Positions 44,876 to 53,357 of a stretch of 64,000 nucleotides of DNA are shown here, in pieces; positions within the stretch are counted from its first letter, which is position 1; every line of letters begins with the position of its first letter. The position numbers were made by a program, and so were the translations under genes. The notes under the pieces are model-generated. The model was not told the DNA's origin, made no database searches, and saw nothing but the letters and a program-made list of their open reading frames with translations. Source of the stretch: Syntrophomonas sp. GTDB lineage: Bacteria > Bacillota > Syntrophomonadia > Syntrophomonadales > Syntrophomonadaceae. The stretch spans positions 182,344-246,343 of the forward strand of contig JAENZN010000002.1 of the NCBI GenBank assembly GCA_016841245.1, in the 5' to 3' direction.

Positions 44876-45609
44876 GGCTTCCCACCTCCGCAGATCTTGT
44901 CAGCAATCTCTTCCAACAGCTTGCCGTAATACCGACAGGCCCGGTCGCGGTTGAAATACAAGGGCGTTCCGGCGTTTTGCAGCTCGCTTGCCCGCTTGAC
45001 GTAGGGCAGCTCGAAGGGAAAATAAAGCCCGGTCGTGCTCCGGTAGACTTTTTCGTCAAATTCACCGTCCGGAGCCAGCAGGATATGGATTTGCTTTTCC
45101 TCTATATGCAGCTCCCTCACAAAATCCGAAACGGATTGATGCCACATTTGCGCCGCGACGGAGGGCCGGTGCAGGGTGCAGATTGTTTCCGCCATCCACA
45201 GGCCCACGCCCGACACCGGATTTGTCAACTCCGAGGCTCCGTCGATGATCAGAATATCAAACACCACGGATGCGGCGTTTATCATCTGCTCCACGCTTTG
45301 TAGGGTCACGGTGTCGCAAAGCAGACTGGAATAACGGGTGGGCACGGACAGGAAAAACAGGTTTTTGCTTTCCCCGTATTCCACGAATTTTTCTCCAATG
45401 TTGGGGTTATCCTCGCTTAATGCCCGGAACAAACCCTTTTCCGGGGGAATGTTCTGCCCGAAGAAGATTTGCAGCTCCCCATAGGTGAGGTTGGAGGAAA
45501 TGAGGCCCACCAAACAGTCACGGGTGGAAAGGGCGCAGGCCAGATTGGTTGCGAAAGTGCTTTTTCCGCTGTTATTGCCGCCCCAGACGGCGATGATTTT
45601 ACTGCTCAT
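44872..45609 (-). CDS. TadZ/CpaE-like ParA-type ATPase
   Basis: A 245-residue MinD/ParA-fold ATPase with Walker A WGGNNSGKSTFATNLA and Walker B DILIIDGASELTNPV. No receiver domain is present. In tad loci this protein (TadZ) marks the assembly site at the cell membrane. It is translated with CpaB (11-bp overlap) and TadA (4-bp overlap). Confidence 0.82.
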   Translation of the reverse strand: MSSKIIAVWGGNNSGKSTFATNLACALSTRDCLVGLISSNLTYGELQIFFGQNIPPEKGLFRALSEDNPNIGEKFVEYGESKNLFFLSVPTRYSSLLCDTVTLQSVEQMINAASVVFDILIIDGASELTNPVSGVGLWMAETICTLHRPSVAAQMWHQSVSDFVRELHIEEKQIHILLAPDGEFDEKVYRSTTGLYFPFELPYVKRASELQNAGTPLYFNRDRACRYYGKLLEEIADKICGGGKP

Positions 45610-46309
45610 GACTCACGCCCCTTTTTTCAAAAATGAGGTGCAATTTGCCGGTGTATTCCGCCTGGATGAGCCTTTCCGCCTGCGCTTCGGTGACGATCAG
45701 TGTCACGGCTTTCACGATGGGATCACCGGTGGAGGACTGACTTTCGGCCTGTTGTTTCTGAACCTGGGCGGTATCCTGCGCGCGGGCATTCTCTACGCTG
45801 TAAACCTCCAGTCCTTGTAATTCGGGATAAATAATAACCTGTGGAGAGGCGCTTTGGCCGTTGGGCGATTTATCTGTAAAAACGGCTACCGTCACGATGT
45901 CGCCGCTTCTCAGGTGTGAGGACAGTCCCGCCGCGATGCTTGGAACGCTTATAGTGACCAAACGCTGATTATTTGCGGCAATGCGGTCAAGCAGCCCGTT
46001 GGCAATCGTTCCGCCGAGCTTTTGCGGAAACAAAAAATCCCCCTTGGCGATGTCGGTCTGGGTGATTTTCCCGATTATCAGGGCCTTGTCGTTGATACTG
46101 CCTTCGGGCAGACCATAGCTTCCGACCTCCGCTGAAACAAGGTGTTTATCCTGGATTTCCGTCCCTGCCGGAATGTCCTGCGCCGCTCTTAGCACCATGA
46201 CCGTTGCACTTTTGTTTTCGTAGAAGCGAGGCAAGAGAAAAAACGAAACGCCCGCCGCCAGAATAAGGCAAAGGGCGCTTAAAAATATCCGATTCTTGAG
46301 TAGCTTCAA
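45599..46309 (-). CDS. cpaB: CpaB/RcpC-like SAF-domain protein
   Basis: A 236-residue protein with an N-terminal signal anchor (FLSALCLILAAGVSFFLLP), a SAF domain (VLRAAQDIPAGTEIQDKHLV, GKITQTDIAKGDFLF) and a C-terminal beta region. CpaB/RcpC proteins belong to pilus assembly and may contact the wall. Start is TTG with AAAGGAGG at 11 nt. It is the first gene of the Tad operon. Confidence 0.85.
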   Translation of the reverse strand: MKLLKNRIFLSALCLILAAGVSFFLLPRFYENKSATVMVLRAAQDIPAGTEIQDKHLVSAEVGSYGLPEGSINDKALIIGKITQTDIAKGDFLFPQKLGGTIANGLLDRIAANNQRLVTISVPSIAAGLSSHLRSGDIVTVAVFTDKSPNGQSASPQVIIYPELQGLEVYSVENARAQDTAQVQKQQAESQSSTGDPIVKAVTLIVTEAQAERLIQAEYTGKLHLIFEKRGVSHEQ

Positions 46310-46487
46310 ATTGTTCTGTTCCTCCTTTCAGGTTTTTAGAATGAAGGACGGCTTTACCCGCCGAAAGGCAGAAATATTTCTTTTTCGGCTGGTAATTGGG
46401 GTGGAGGGTGGAAGGGGGCGACGGAAAACGGCTCAATCTATGCTTGCCATAAACAATCAGGCTATCCCCTGGTGTGAAATCACTTTA

Positions 46488-46661
46488 TTACTCATTGAAT
46501 ATCACGCATTTTTTCTTGCTGCATTTGTGGTGATGCTCGTCAAAGTTTAAGCATTGCTTGCAATCCCAATCCTGCACCGTTCTAGCAGGTTCGGAGTCAT
46601 GCTTCGGTTTTTCCTGCAACATGCGCTCGTATGCGCGCAGCCGCCCTTCCGTAAAGTACAT
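46488..46661 (-). CDS. Small Cys/His-rich ICE protein
   Basis: The product is 57 residues. The C-terminal half (CKQCLNFDEHHHKCSKKKCV) has four Cys and three His and could bind zinc. The N-terminus (YFTEGRLRAYERMLQEKP) is helical. AAAGGAGG stands before the ATG at 46661; the open frame starts further up but without a ribosome site. Proteins of this type accompany parAB in clostridial ICEs. Role unknown. Confidence 0.6.
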   Translation of the reverse strand: MYFTEGRLRAYERMLQEKPKHDSEPARTVQDWDCKQCLNFDEHHHKCSKKKCVIFNE

Positions 46662-46747
46662 GGAAGCACCTCCTTTCAAAAAAGGGCATAAAAAAACGCC
46701 TTCATACTTAAAGAGCAAATTGCCATGCGGCGCGGTCGTATTCAGTT

Positions 46748-47689
46748 TTATCGTTCTTGCTCCCGCTGCCGCTTTTTGTACCAGCTTTCAAGCAACTGAA
46801 CGATTAGGTCCTCTTTCTGTTTTTCGGTAAAGTTACTAGGGAAAAACCGGTCAATGCGCTCCCGCTGGATATTGAATTTTTCCTTTTGATTGGGCTTTTC
46901 TTCAGTGAGAATAGAAAAAATGACATCCACACTCAATCGTCTGTCCTGACTGAGCTTTTTCATCCTTTGCGCCTGCGCCAAGGACGGAGTACAATCTTCC
47001 GACTGTATAGTGTTGTACAGGTCTTGCTGTTCGTTTTCTGCCAGGTATGAGAGCTCCACAGCAGGGTTAAAGGCGATTTGTTTTTCGTCAACCATTTCAA
47101 GAATGGCGGGAAGCAGGGAGGTAAGGCGGATATATCGGGAAATTTGATTGCGGCTTTCTCCTACTTGTTCCGCAAGTATTTCCCGTGATTCTTTTCCGTC
47201 CAACTTCCGCCCAACTTGGGCGGAAGTTAAATCCGTTCTTTCTCCTTGGCGTTTCATGGCTTCTAACTTCATTTTGTAGGCAAAGGCTTTTTCACTCGGA
47301 GAAATGCTTTCCCTTTGCAGATTGCTGTCAACCATAATAATAGTGGCCTGGTCGTCGTCCAGTTCACGGACAATGCAGGGCATTGTTTCCTTGCCCGCAA
47401 GCTCACTTGCCTTTTTGCGCCGGTGTCCGGCCACCATTTCATAGCCGCCATCCGCTTTGGGACGCACAAGGCCAGGGACTAAAACACCGTACTGCTTTAC
47501 GCTGTCTGCCATTTCCAGCATGTTTTCATCTGCTTTCACCTTAAACGGGTGATTTGGAAAATCACTGATTCCCGATAGGGGAATGTCCAACACCTTTTCA
47601 CGCTGATTATCTGTGCGGCTTTCTTCTGTGGTGAACAGGTCATCTACTGAGGCCAGCTTGATGCTGTCTCTTGCGCTGCTTTTCGCCAA
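46748..47689 (-). CDS. parB: ParB/Spo0J-like partition protein, C-terminal REQER
   Basis: The 313-residue protein has the ParB N-terminal CTPase/nuclease-like domain (VRPKADGGYEMVAGHRRKKA, where GHRR is the family motif; DDDQATIIMVDSNLQRE) and a following helix-turn-helix (ESREILAEQVGESRNQISRY). The TTG at 47689 is 9 nt after AAAGGAGG; the longer open frame overlaps parA without a start. The gene overlaps parA by 50 bp. With ParA it would stabilise the excised circular ICE. The tail KKRQREQER carries the -ER motif. Confidence 0.88.
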   Translation of the reverse strand: MAKSSARDSIKLASVDDLFTTEESRTDNQREKVLDIPLSGISDFPNHPFKVKADENMLEMADSVKQYGVLVPGLVRPKADGGYEMVAGHRRKKASELAGKETMPCIVRELDDDQATIIMVDSNLQRESISPSEKAFAYKMKLEAMKRQGERTDLTSAQVGRKLDGKESREILAEQVGESRNQISRYIRLTSLLPAILEMVDEKQIAFNPAVELSYLAENEQQDLYNTIQSEDCTPSLAQAQRMKKLSQDRRLSVDVIFSILTEEKPNQKEKFNIQRERIDRFFPSNFTEKQKEDLIVQLLESWYKKRQREQER

Positions 47690-48464
47690 TGTTCTGCACC
47701 TCCTTTGTAAAGACTTCATAGGCTTTAGCCGCCAGACCGTGGGGGTCGTGAAGATAAATGCTCTTTCCTTTGGCGCTGGCTTCCGCCGCACGGATAGACA
47801 AAGGGATTTCCGTTTGGAAAATGCGCAGCTTGTCGCCGTAGTCGCGGCGCAGTATAAAGGAAATGTCCTTAGCAAAGTTGGTGCGGTTATCCACCATTGT
47901 CACCAAAACGCCGTCAATGTTCAGCTTGGGGTTGATTTGCCGCCTTACCCTAGCTATGGTCTGTAAAAGCTGTGTCATTCCTTTGGCGGGCAAATAGTGA
48001 GCCTGAACCGGAATAATTACGCTGTCCGCAGCGGCAAGGGCGTTGATGGTCATCATTCCTAGGGAGGGCATACAGTCGATCAGCACATAGTCGTACTTAT
48101 CTTTGACCGTGTTGATATATGTGAGTAGTACCGTTTCCCGGCTCATGGTGTTGACCAGTGATACCTCAATAGCAGACAGTTCAATGTTTCCGGGCATAAG
48201 GTCAACGCCTTCCGGGTGGTGGAGGATGCCCTCATCAGGTTCATACGGTTCCTCCATCATTGTCTTAGTAAGGATAGTAGCTAGCGAAACGGGCAAATTG
48301 TCCGGCTCCCGATAACCCAATGAGTCTGTAAGGTTTCCCTGGGCGTCCGCATCCACCAGCAACACTTTTTTGCCTTGTGCCCCAAGGCCGGTGCCCAGAT
48401 TAACTGCCGTTGTTGTTTTTCCGGTACCGCCCTTTTGGTTTGCCAGGGCGATTACTTTTGACAC
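47640..48464 (-). CDS. parA: ParA/Soj-family partition ATPase
   Basis: This 274-residue ATPase has the deviant Walker A KGGTGKTTTAVNL (residues 11-23), A' motif LVDADAQGN and Walker B YVLIDCMPSLG. Start is GTG after AAAGGAGG. A hairpin with six T residues lies between its promoter and the ribosome site, so expression may be attenuated. Known ICE ParA homologues support maintenance during replication of the circular form. Confidence 0.92.
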   Translation of the reverse strand: MSKVIALANQKGGTGKTTTAVNLGTGLGAQGKKVLLVDADAQGNLTDSLGYREPDNLPVSLATILTKTMMEEPYEPDEGILHHPEGVDLMPGNIELSAIEVSLVNTMSRETVLLTYINTVKDKYDYVLIDCMPSLGMMTINALAAADSVIIPVQAHYLPAKGMTQLLQTIARVRRQINPKLNIDGVLVTMVDNRTNFAKDISFILRRDYGDKLRIFQTEIPLSIRAAEASAKGKSIYLHDPHGLAAKAYEVFTKEVQNIGEKQRKRQHQAGLSR

Positions 48465-48489
48465 TAGAAATTCCTCCTTTCACGCAAAA

Positions 48490-48529
48490 AAGCCGTTTGC
48501 TTTATATATCCCCACAAAGCAGACGGCTT
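48490..48529 (-). terminator. Attenuator-like hairpin in the parA leader
   Basis: On the minus strand a 14-nt stem with one mismatch (AAGCCGTCTGCTTT / AAAGCAAACGGCTT) is followed by TTTTTT and then, 8 nt on, the parA ribosome site. It is downstream of a candidate promoter, so it can stop parA transcription early or block read-through from island 2. Confidence 0.65.
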
Positions 48530-48541
48530 CTTTACTTATTT

Positions 48542-48569
48542 TATATATTAAAAGAGAACATAAGTACAA
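48542..48569 (-). promoter_or_regulatory. Candidate parA promoter
   Basis: TTGTAC (48564-48569), 16-bp spacer, TATATA (48542-48547) on the minus strand, about 80 bp before the parA GTG and ahead of the attenuator-like hairpin. Confidence 0.45.
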
Positions 48570-48597
48570 AACCTATGTCCGCTTATTCATTGATTTG
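48551..48597. repeat. Left copy of a ~46-bp direct repeat flanking island 2
   Basis: The block starting AAAGAGAACATAAG, with CTATGTCC and ATTCATT further on, recurs at 56807-56852 with about 80% identity. Both copies have the same orientation. The copy here overlaps the parA promoter. Confidence 0.6.
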
Positions 48598-48710
48598 GTT
48601 GTAATATGGATATTGTGAAATTTATTTCGTGAGCTATCCGAGACATCCCTAATAACAGGTTCAGAACCACCAACGTTTGAACCAATTAGCGATACACTAG
48701 TTTACAGTTT

Positions 48711-49133
48711 TTATTCCATCTTAGTGTAATCAACTATGATTTTGGCGCATTTTTCTACATCTGTTTTCACTTGTTTTTCCCAGAAATGTATCACGATCCA
48801 GCCATCCTGCTCGAGTAAAATGTCATTTCGCTTATCTCGAGCAATGTTTTCTTCTATTTTTTCTATCCAGTACTCTAGATTTGATTTCAACTGTTGTTTG
48901 CGGTTTTTCCAATCATATCCATGCCAAAATTCTCCATCAACAAAAATAGCAATTTTATTTTTTGTGATAACAATATCTGGTGACCCTGGAAGAGCACGAT
49001 AGTTCCTTCGATATCGTATACCTCTGTGCCAAAGCGCTTTAGCAAGTAGAGTTTCAGTCTCTCCCTTTTTCAGCTTAACACGTGACATCCGTTTTGATAT
49101 CTCAGGAGTAGTTTCAAGTTTTTGATGCTTCAT
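48711..49133 (-). CDS. vsr: Second Vsr-type endonuclease
   Basis: A 140-residue Vsr protein with ISKRMSRVKLKKGETETLLA, LPGSPDIVITKNKIAIFVDG, FWHGYDW and IVIHFWEKQVK. It is only moderately similar to the copy in island 1, so it is not a recent duplicate. It is last in the methyltransferase cassette and most likely repairs deaminated sites made by the nearby C5-methyltransferase. ATG 49133 has AAGG at 9 nt; 49142 is also possible. Confidence 0.88.
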   Translation of the reverse strand: MKHQKLETTPEISKRMSRVKLKKGETETLLAKALWHRGIRYRRNYRALPGSPDIVITKNKIAIFVDGEFWHGYDWKNRKQQLKSNLEYWIEKIEENIARDKRNDILLEQDGWIVIHFWEKQVKTDVEKCAKIIVDYTKME

Positions 49134-49152
49134 GACCGCCATACCTTCTCGC

Positions 49153-50100
49153 CTAGATATGCCATATATGGAATGATTGTGGTTCTACAAGCCATTCTTC
49201 TGAATGAAAAAGTACACTGGAAGGATCATTGATAATGACCGGGGCATAGTTTTCATCTGATGCTTTTTGCAAATCGATCAAATAAAGATAATATTGTTTT
49301 CCCTTTAATTTAGCAGAATTCAATTCATTTATCGACCAGTAGAATGCCTTTGAATTTGAGACCGCTTTGACTTCGATAAAGCGGTCGTAGTCATCAGAAT
49401 CATTCGAATTAAAAGACACGATGTCATACCCAGCACATACATCGATATCAGATATTATCCTGATTTTTTCGACTAGCGAGTGTTTATCTATACGTTTCTT
49501 TTCATACTGCAGTGCATATAGCTCTGCTTTTTCGCCTGCTTGACTATTTTCCTCAAGCTTCTTTTTAAGCTGTTCTATCCCGATAGTCCTTTTTCTTTGC
49601 TGGCAAAATGAAGATATCAATTTTTCGTACTGCGTATCGATGTAAAACTCTGTTTTCACGTTGTCACGATCGATTTCAAAAAAGCCCTGACTGATCAACG
49701 TGTTCCGCAAGGCCGCGAAGGACAAGGGTAGTCGTTCGTTTTTAAAAGTAAATCGATTGCTGAGTACATCATACGCAAACATGTCTGCCTCAAGTATATG
49801 AGACTCGAATAGTTCCGATATCGTTCGCTTTATAATAAAATTATTGAGCTCGTGAGGATCTTCCAAAAAAGTTATAACATCTGGAGAAAGCATTATCGTT
49901 TCGCTGCAATCGATCAAACGTAAATAAGTGCAGTAAAGTAACAGGGAGTCAACATCTAATTGATATTGTCCTGATGCATGAGCACAGATAGTCCGTATAT
50001 CCTTCTCTGTAAGTTGCCGTTTGCCGATGACCATTTGTAAAAAGAAAAGGATATCTTCTTTTCTTCCGGGTTGATCAATTTTTCTTAGTCCTTCTAACAT
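49153..50100 (-). CDS. DUF3883-domain restriction-like nuclease
   Basis: In this 315-residue protein the N-terminal two thirds are helical and unassigned. The C-terminal ~120 residues are a DUF3883-type PD-(D/E)XK domain: EKAELYALQYEKKR, ISDIDVCAGYDIVSFNSND, then DRFIEVKAVSNSKAFYWSIN (D...E-x-K). DUF3883 domains occur in helicase-linked restriction systems. It overlaps the SNF2 gene by 26 bp, so the two products are probably partners: motor plus nuclease. Confidence 0.75.
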   Translation of the reverse strand: MLEGLRKIDQPGRKEDILFFLQMVIGKRQLTEKDIRTICAHASGQYQLDVDSLLLYCTYLRLIDCSETIMLSPDVITFLEDPHELNNFIIKRTISELFESHILEADMFAYDVLSNRFTFKNERLPLSFAALRNTLISQGFFEIDRDNVKTEFYIDTQYEKLISSFCQQRKRTIGIEQLKKKLEENSQAGEKAELYALQYEKKRIDKHSLVEKIRIISDIDVCAGYDIVSFNSNDSDDYDRFIEVKAVSNSKAFYWSINELNSAKLKGKQYYLYLIDLQKASDENYAPVIINDPSSVLFHSEEWLVEPQSFHIWHI

Positions 50101-52063
50101 AATCTTTTATCAACGCCTTTATATCTTCGTCGCCCATATCGGAAGAAACATTATCAAATAGAGGTATCGGCATGCTTTCCATTATCTCTGTCATTCGACG
50201 CTCTTTTTCTGTTAGCCTTGCATCGATAGTTTCATCTATCGAATCTCTTGAAACGATGTAGTAATAATGAGTCTCGTCATTGGGTTTCAACCCATATCGA
50301 TGTATACGATCTTTAGACTGAACAAAATGTGCAGCATTGAATGATCTTTCGATATAGATCGCATTATGACAGGCCTTATGGAGTGAGATCGACTCGGCAA
50401 CCGCAAAGGGGTTAGCAATGATTACTTTATAATGGCAATCCTCACACTGGAATTCCCTAACGATACGCTCTCTAGTCAATATCTGTTCATCTGCTTCTTC
50501 TGCTACGCCCTCTTGTTCAACTGGTATAGCGCCGTATAATTCTTGCGACGCGATACCATGGTGAGCCAAATATTCTTTCAATTCATGGATCGTATGGATG
50601 AAAGTAGCCCATACCACCACTTTTCCGCCGCTGGCAATTATCTCCTCGATCAATTTTTTTACAGCTAAGTACTTCGTCGGGGTCTCAATTGTCCCATATC
50701 CCATTATCTCTTTTAATACGTCTGCGTCATTGACCGCTTGATATGCTTCTTGCGGACATTCATCATCTTCTAGGAATTCATACAGTGGCGTTTTCAACAT
50801 TGCAGGATTTGTAGCTGCTTGCATCAGCCGAATCATCCTCGCTTGTACTAAAAGGGCTTTGAATCGAGAAGATATATCTGTTATGCCCTCTTCGAGCATC
50901 GCATCGATATACCTTCTTTCGATGAAATCATATATCCTCCGTTGAGCGGACCCCATCTCGGCCTCGATGGTCGGATGCACTATAGCTGCGGGTATATTCA
51001 AATCGCTCTTTTTGATTCTGATAAAAAATGGAGCGATATTATCGATCAGCCGCCCAACGCGGGCATCATTTCTTCGGACGGTCATATCTCTCAACTGATT
51101 GACTTCGAACCCGATGATGTTTTTTGTTGGCCAAATGAACTTGAACATATTGTAAAGATCTTCGTAGCCGTTGGGAGCCGGCGTCCCCGTTAGTACGGCA
51201 CGAGCATTACAATATCTCGATATTTCTAGGACGGCCTGGGCTGTGACACCGCCAGAGGTGTTTTTAGCCTTGTGGGCCTCGTCAGCCACGACCATGACAC
51301 GGTTGTATTTCAAAAAGAAAGTCAGTGCTTCTTGAAGCGATACCAGAGATGCATAGGAGATCAATGTCAACTCAGCTGTATGCCGCGAATATAAATAATC
51401 GATTCTTTCATCGCGGCTTAAACCACTCATGAGGCGCTTGACTGTTGGTATTTTCCCAAAGCATTCAGCATATTCTAGTTCCCATGGCCCAAAAGAACTT
51501 AACGGGCCTATGATCAATAGCTGGTCAACCTTTTTAGGATCATCGTCAGCGAGGTTTTTCAAATAAGTATATGCACCATAAACGATGCTTGTCTTTCCGG
51601 CACCGGGAACAGAAAAATTGCATGCATTTTGAGCAAAGGCCAAGTGATATGCCGAGAGAAGTTGAAGAGGATATAAAGAACGAGCGGGCATGTTCCTAAT
51701 AACTGAATCTGTAAACGCTTTGAATTCATTGGGAGCGCAATCATTGTTTCGTATATGGAGTGCCTTTTGTGAAAACTCGGAGAACTTGCGCTCTTCCTCA
51801 TAAAAGTCCTTAAGTACCTGTTCAGATGTTTCGCTCTGCTTTTCGTCAAAACCATATTTTTTGAGCATAGATCGAATATCTGATAAGACTTTGATGACGT
51901 CTTTATCTTCTATTGGCACTCGAATCCTATCTGCATCTTTAGTTGGATGCAGATAATCTTTCATATATCGCCATGCGAATCGGTTTCCAATAAGTTTCTC
52001 TATATCTCCATAAAGATAAACTTCATTTTGGGAGGTATCGACATCCATTGAAATCGTAGCCAT
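50075..52063 (-). CDS. SNF2-family helicase/translocase of a defence cassette
   Basis: The 662-residue protein has an N-terminal region of ~150 residues and a two-lobe SF2 motor: SVPGAGKTSIVYGAY (I), VVADEAHKAKN (II, DEAH), AVLTGTPAPNG (III), IANPFAVAESISLHKACHNA (V) and AHFVQSKDRIHRYG (VI). It resembles SNF2 motors of ATP-driven restriction systems and lacks a fused nuclease. That activity is likely supplied by the overlapping DUF3883 gene. It starts 7 bp after the ParB-like gene. Confidence 0.88.
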   Translation of the reverse strand: MATISMDVDTSQNEVYLYGDIEKLIGNRFAWRYMKDYLHPTKDADRIRVPIEDKDVIKVLSDIRSMLKKYGFDEKQSETSEQVLKDFYEEERKFSEFSQKALHIRNNDCAPNEFKAFTDSVIRNMPARSLYPLQLLSAYHLAFAQNACNFSVPGAGKTSIVYGAYTYLKNLADDDPKKVDQLLIIGPLSSFGPWELEYAECFGKIPTVKRLMSGLSRDERIDYLYSRHTAELTLISYASLVSLQEALTFFLKYNRVMVVADEAHKAKNTSGGVTAQAVLEISRYCNARAVLTGTPAPNGYEDLYNMFKFIWPTKNIIGFEVNQLRDMTVRRNDARVGRLIDNIAPFFIRIKKSDLNIPAAIVHPTIEAEMGSAQRRIYDFIERRYIDAMLEEGITDISSRFKALLVQARMIRLMQAATNPAMLKTPLYEFLEDDECPQEAYQAVNDADVLKEIMGYGTIETPTKYLAVKKLIEEIIASGGKVVVWATFIHTIHELKEYLAHHGIASQELYGAIPVEQEGVAEEADEQILTRERIVREFQCEDCHYKVIIANPFAVAESISLHKACHNAIYIERSFNAAHFVQSKDRIHRYGLKPNDETHYYYIVSRDSIDETIDARLTEKERRMTEIMESMPIPLFDNVSSDMGDEDIKALIKDYVRRTKKN

Positions 52064-52070
52064 AGGTGTT

Positions 52071-53357
52071 TCATCTCCGATCGAGCAACTTCTTCATATC
52101 CCAAATAATGGTGTTGATTTCTTTTATCATTGCTTTTATGGCAGGATCAGAAAAGAAACTCTCTTGTCCACAATCGACAGATTGTAATGCACTCAGTGCA
52201 CGCTCTATCAGTTCAGTAGGTTTGTTAGCTGCTCTTTTATCTTCGAGTTTTCGTGTGTATCGTTGCAGATTGCCCTGAAGCTGCCCCTTTGCCGTTTCGA
52301 TCCAGTCAGTGTCTCGTTTTCTGAGCAGTCTACTTAAATCTTCATTTGGATGTTCTTGTCGCAATTCATCAACAGACTTTTCATCTTGTGGAATCTTTTC
52401 TGTGTGTTCAGCTAGGAAAGCATCCCAGAGATCTTTATGGAAGAATATGCTCCCTTCTCTACCGGTCTTTGCTATATCGCGGAATTCTTTTCCTTCATAC
52501 CGTGCACGGATATAATCAAAACATACTGTTTTCAAATCGGAGATATCGGATTCCGAATAGGTCCAATCAACATTCGCGCTATGCTTGTGATACGAATCAA
52601 TATACCCTTGTAAGTCAACAAATGGACCTTCCGTTTTTTCAAGTCGTGTATATATTCCATCATAATCATATTCATCCAAGTATTCTTCCATCAATTTGAG
52701 TATAGCGAGCCATTTTTTGATTTGCCCTAGTTTTTCACTCATAAAGCTTGCTATATCTTCTTCTGAGAAACCTAGCCTTTTGAGTGCCTTACACTTCAAA
52801 TATTTTTCTATGGGGTTGTAATCGAGTTTATCATCTTCACCCATCTGATAGATCGTTTCAAGCTGCTGTATATCTTTTTCTTTAGCATCGTCAGGTAAGA
52901 TAATAGCTAAAAAATACTGGCAACGTGCAACTTTCTCGTATGGATATCCTAACTGTTCATGCTCATGGAATAGCTTATTCAGCAACATAGCACGTCTATT
53001 GCCATCAACGATGATACCATCTGCAGTGACGATACCGTAGCGTTGCTGACCGATTTCCAAAAGACTGGCCATCGTTGTATCGTTACGATCTTTTTTTGAT
53101 TCGTAAAGAAATCTTTCGATTATGATCCTATCTTGCTCTTTTTCCGCATCCAAAGCTCCGTTTTGTTTCTCGAACGATAGGACATCTGTACCTATGCGGC
53201 CATTGTATTTGTTGTAGACCAAATAATCCAATGGGATCTTGTATACCATCTCAGTGCGCGTCTCGCCACGGTAACGCAGAGGTATGCCGGTCATAGCTAC
53301 GTTGTGATTATTGGTTCGCAACTCTACCAGTTTTGCTTTTCTTGTAGCAGCATCCAT
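52071..53357 (-). CDS. ParB/DndB-like nuclease-superfamily protein of a defence cassette
   Basis: A 428-residue protein. The central block GIVTADGIIVDGNRRAMLLN is the ParB/sulfiredoxin-superfamily signature (DGNRR). QYFLAIILPDDAKEKDIQQL, YNPIEKYLKCKALKRLGFSE and a helix-turn-helix-like AS-x-K-LGQIKKWLAILK follow. Such stand-alone ParB-like proteins occur next to DNA modification genes, but a function in this context is not established; DNA binding or a regulatory NTP-binding role is plausible. It overlaps the methyltransferase gene by 50 bp, so the two are co-translated. Confidence 0.7.
   Translation of the reverse strand: MDAATRKAKLVELRTNNHNVAMTGIPLRYRGETRTEMVYKIPLDYLVYNKYNGRIGTDVLSFEKQNGALDAEKEQDRIIIERFLYESKKDRNDTTMASLLEIGQQRYGIVTADGIIVDGNRRAMLLNKLFHEHEQLGYPYEKVARCQYFLAIILPDDAKEKDIQQLETIYQMGEDDKLDYNPIEKYLKCKALKRLGFSEEDIASFMSEKLGQIKKWLAILKLMEEYLDEYDYDGIYTRLEKTEGPFVDLQGYIDSYHKHSANVDWTYSESDISDLKTVCFDYIRARYEGKEFRDIAKTGREGSIFFHKDLWDAFLAEHTEKIPQDEKSVDELRQEHPNEDLSRLLRKRDTDWIETAKGQLQGNLQRYTRKLEDKRAANKPTELIERALSALQSVDCGQESFFSDPAIKAMIKEINTIIWDMKKLLDRR

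Noticed and set aside
46146..46436. Minus-strand ORF of 96 codons overlapping cpaB
   Set aside because: It overlaps the signal anchor of the CpaB-like gene in another frame and lacks a ribosome site.
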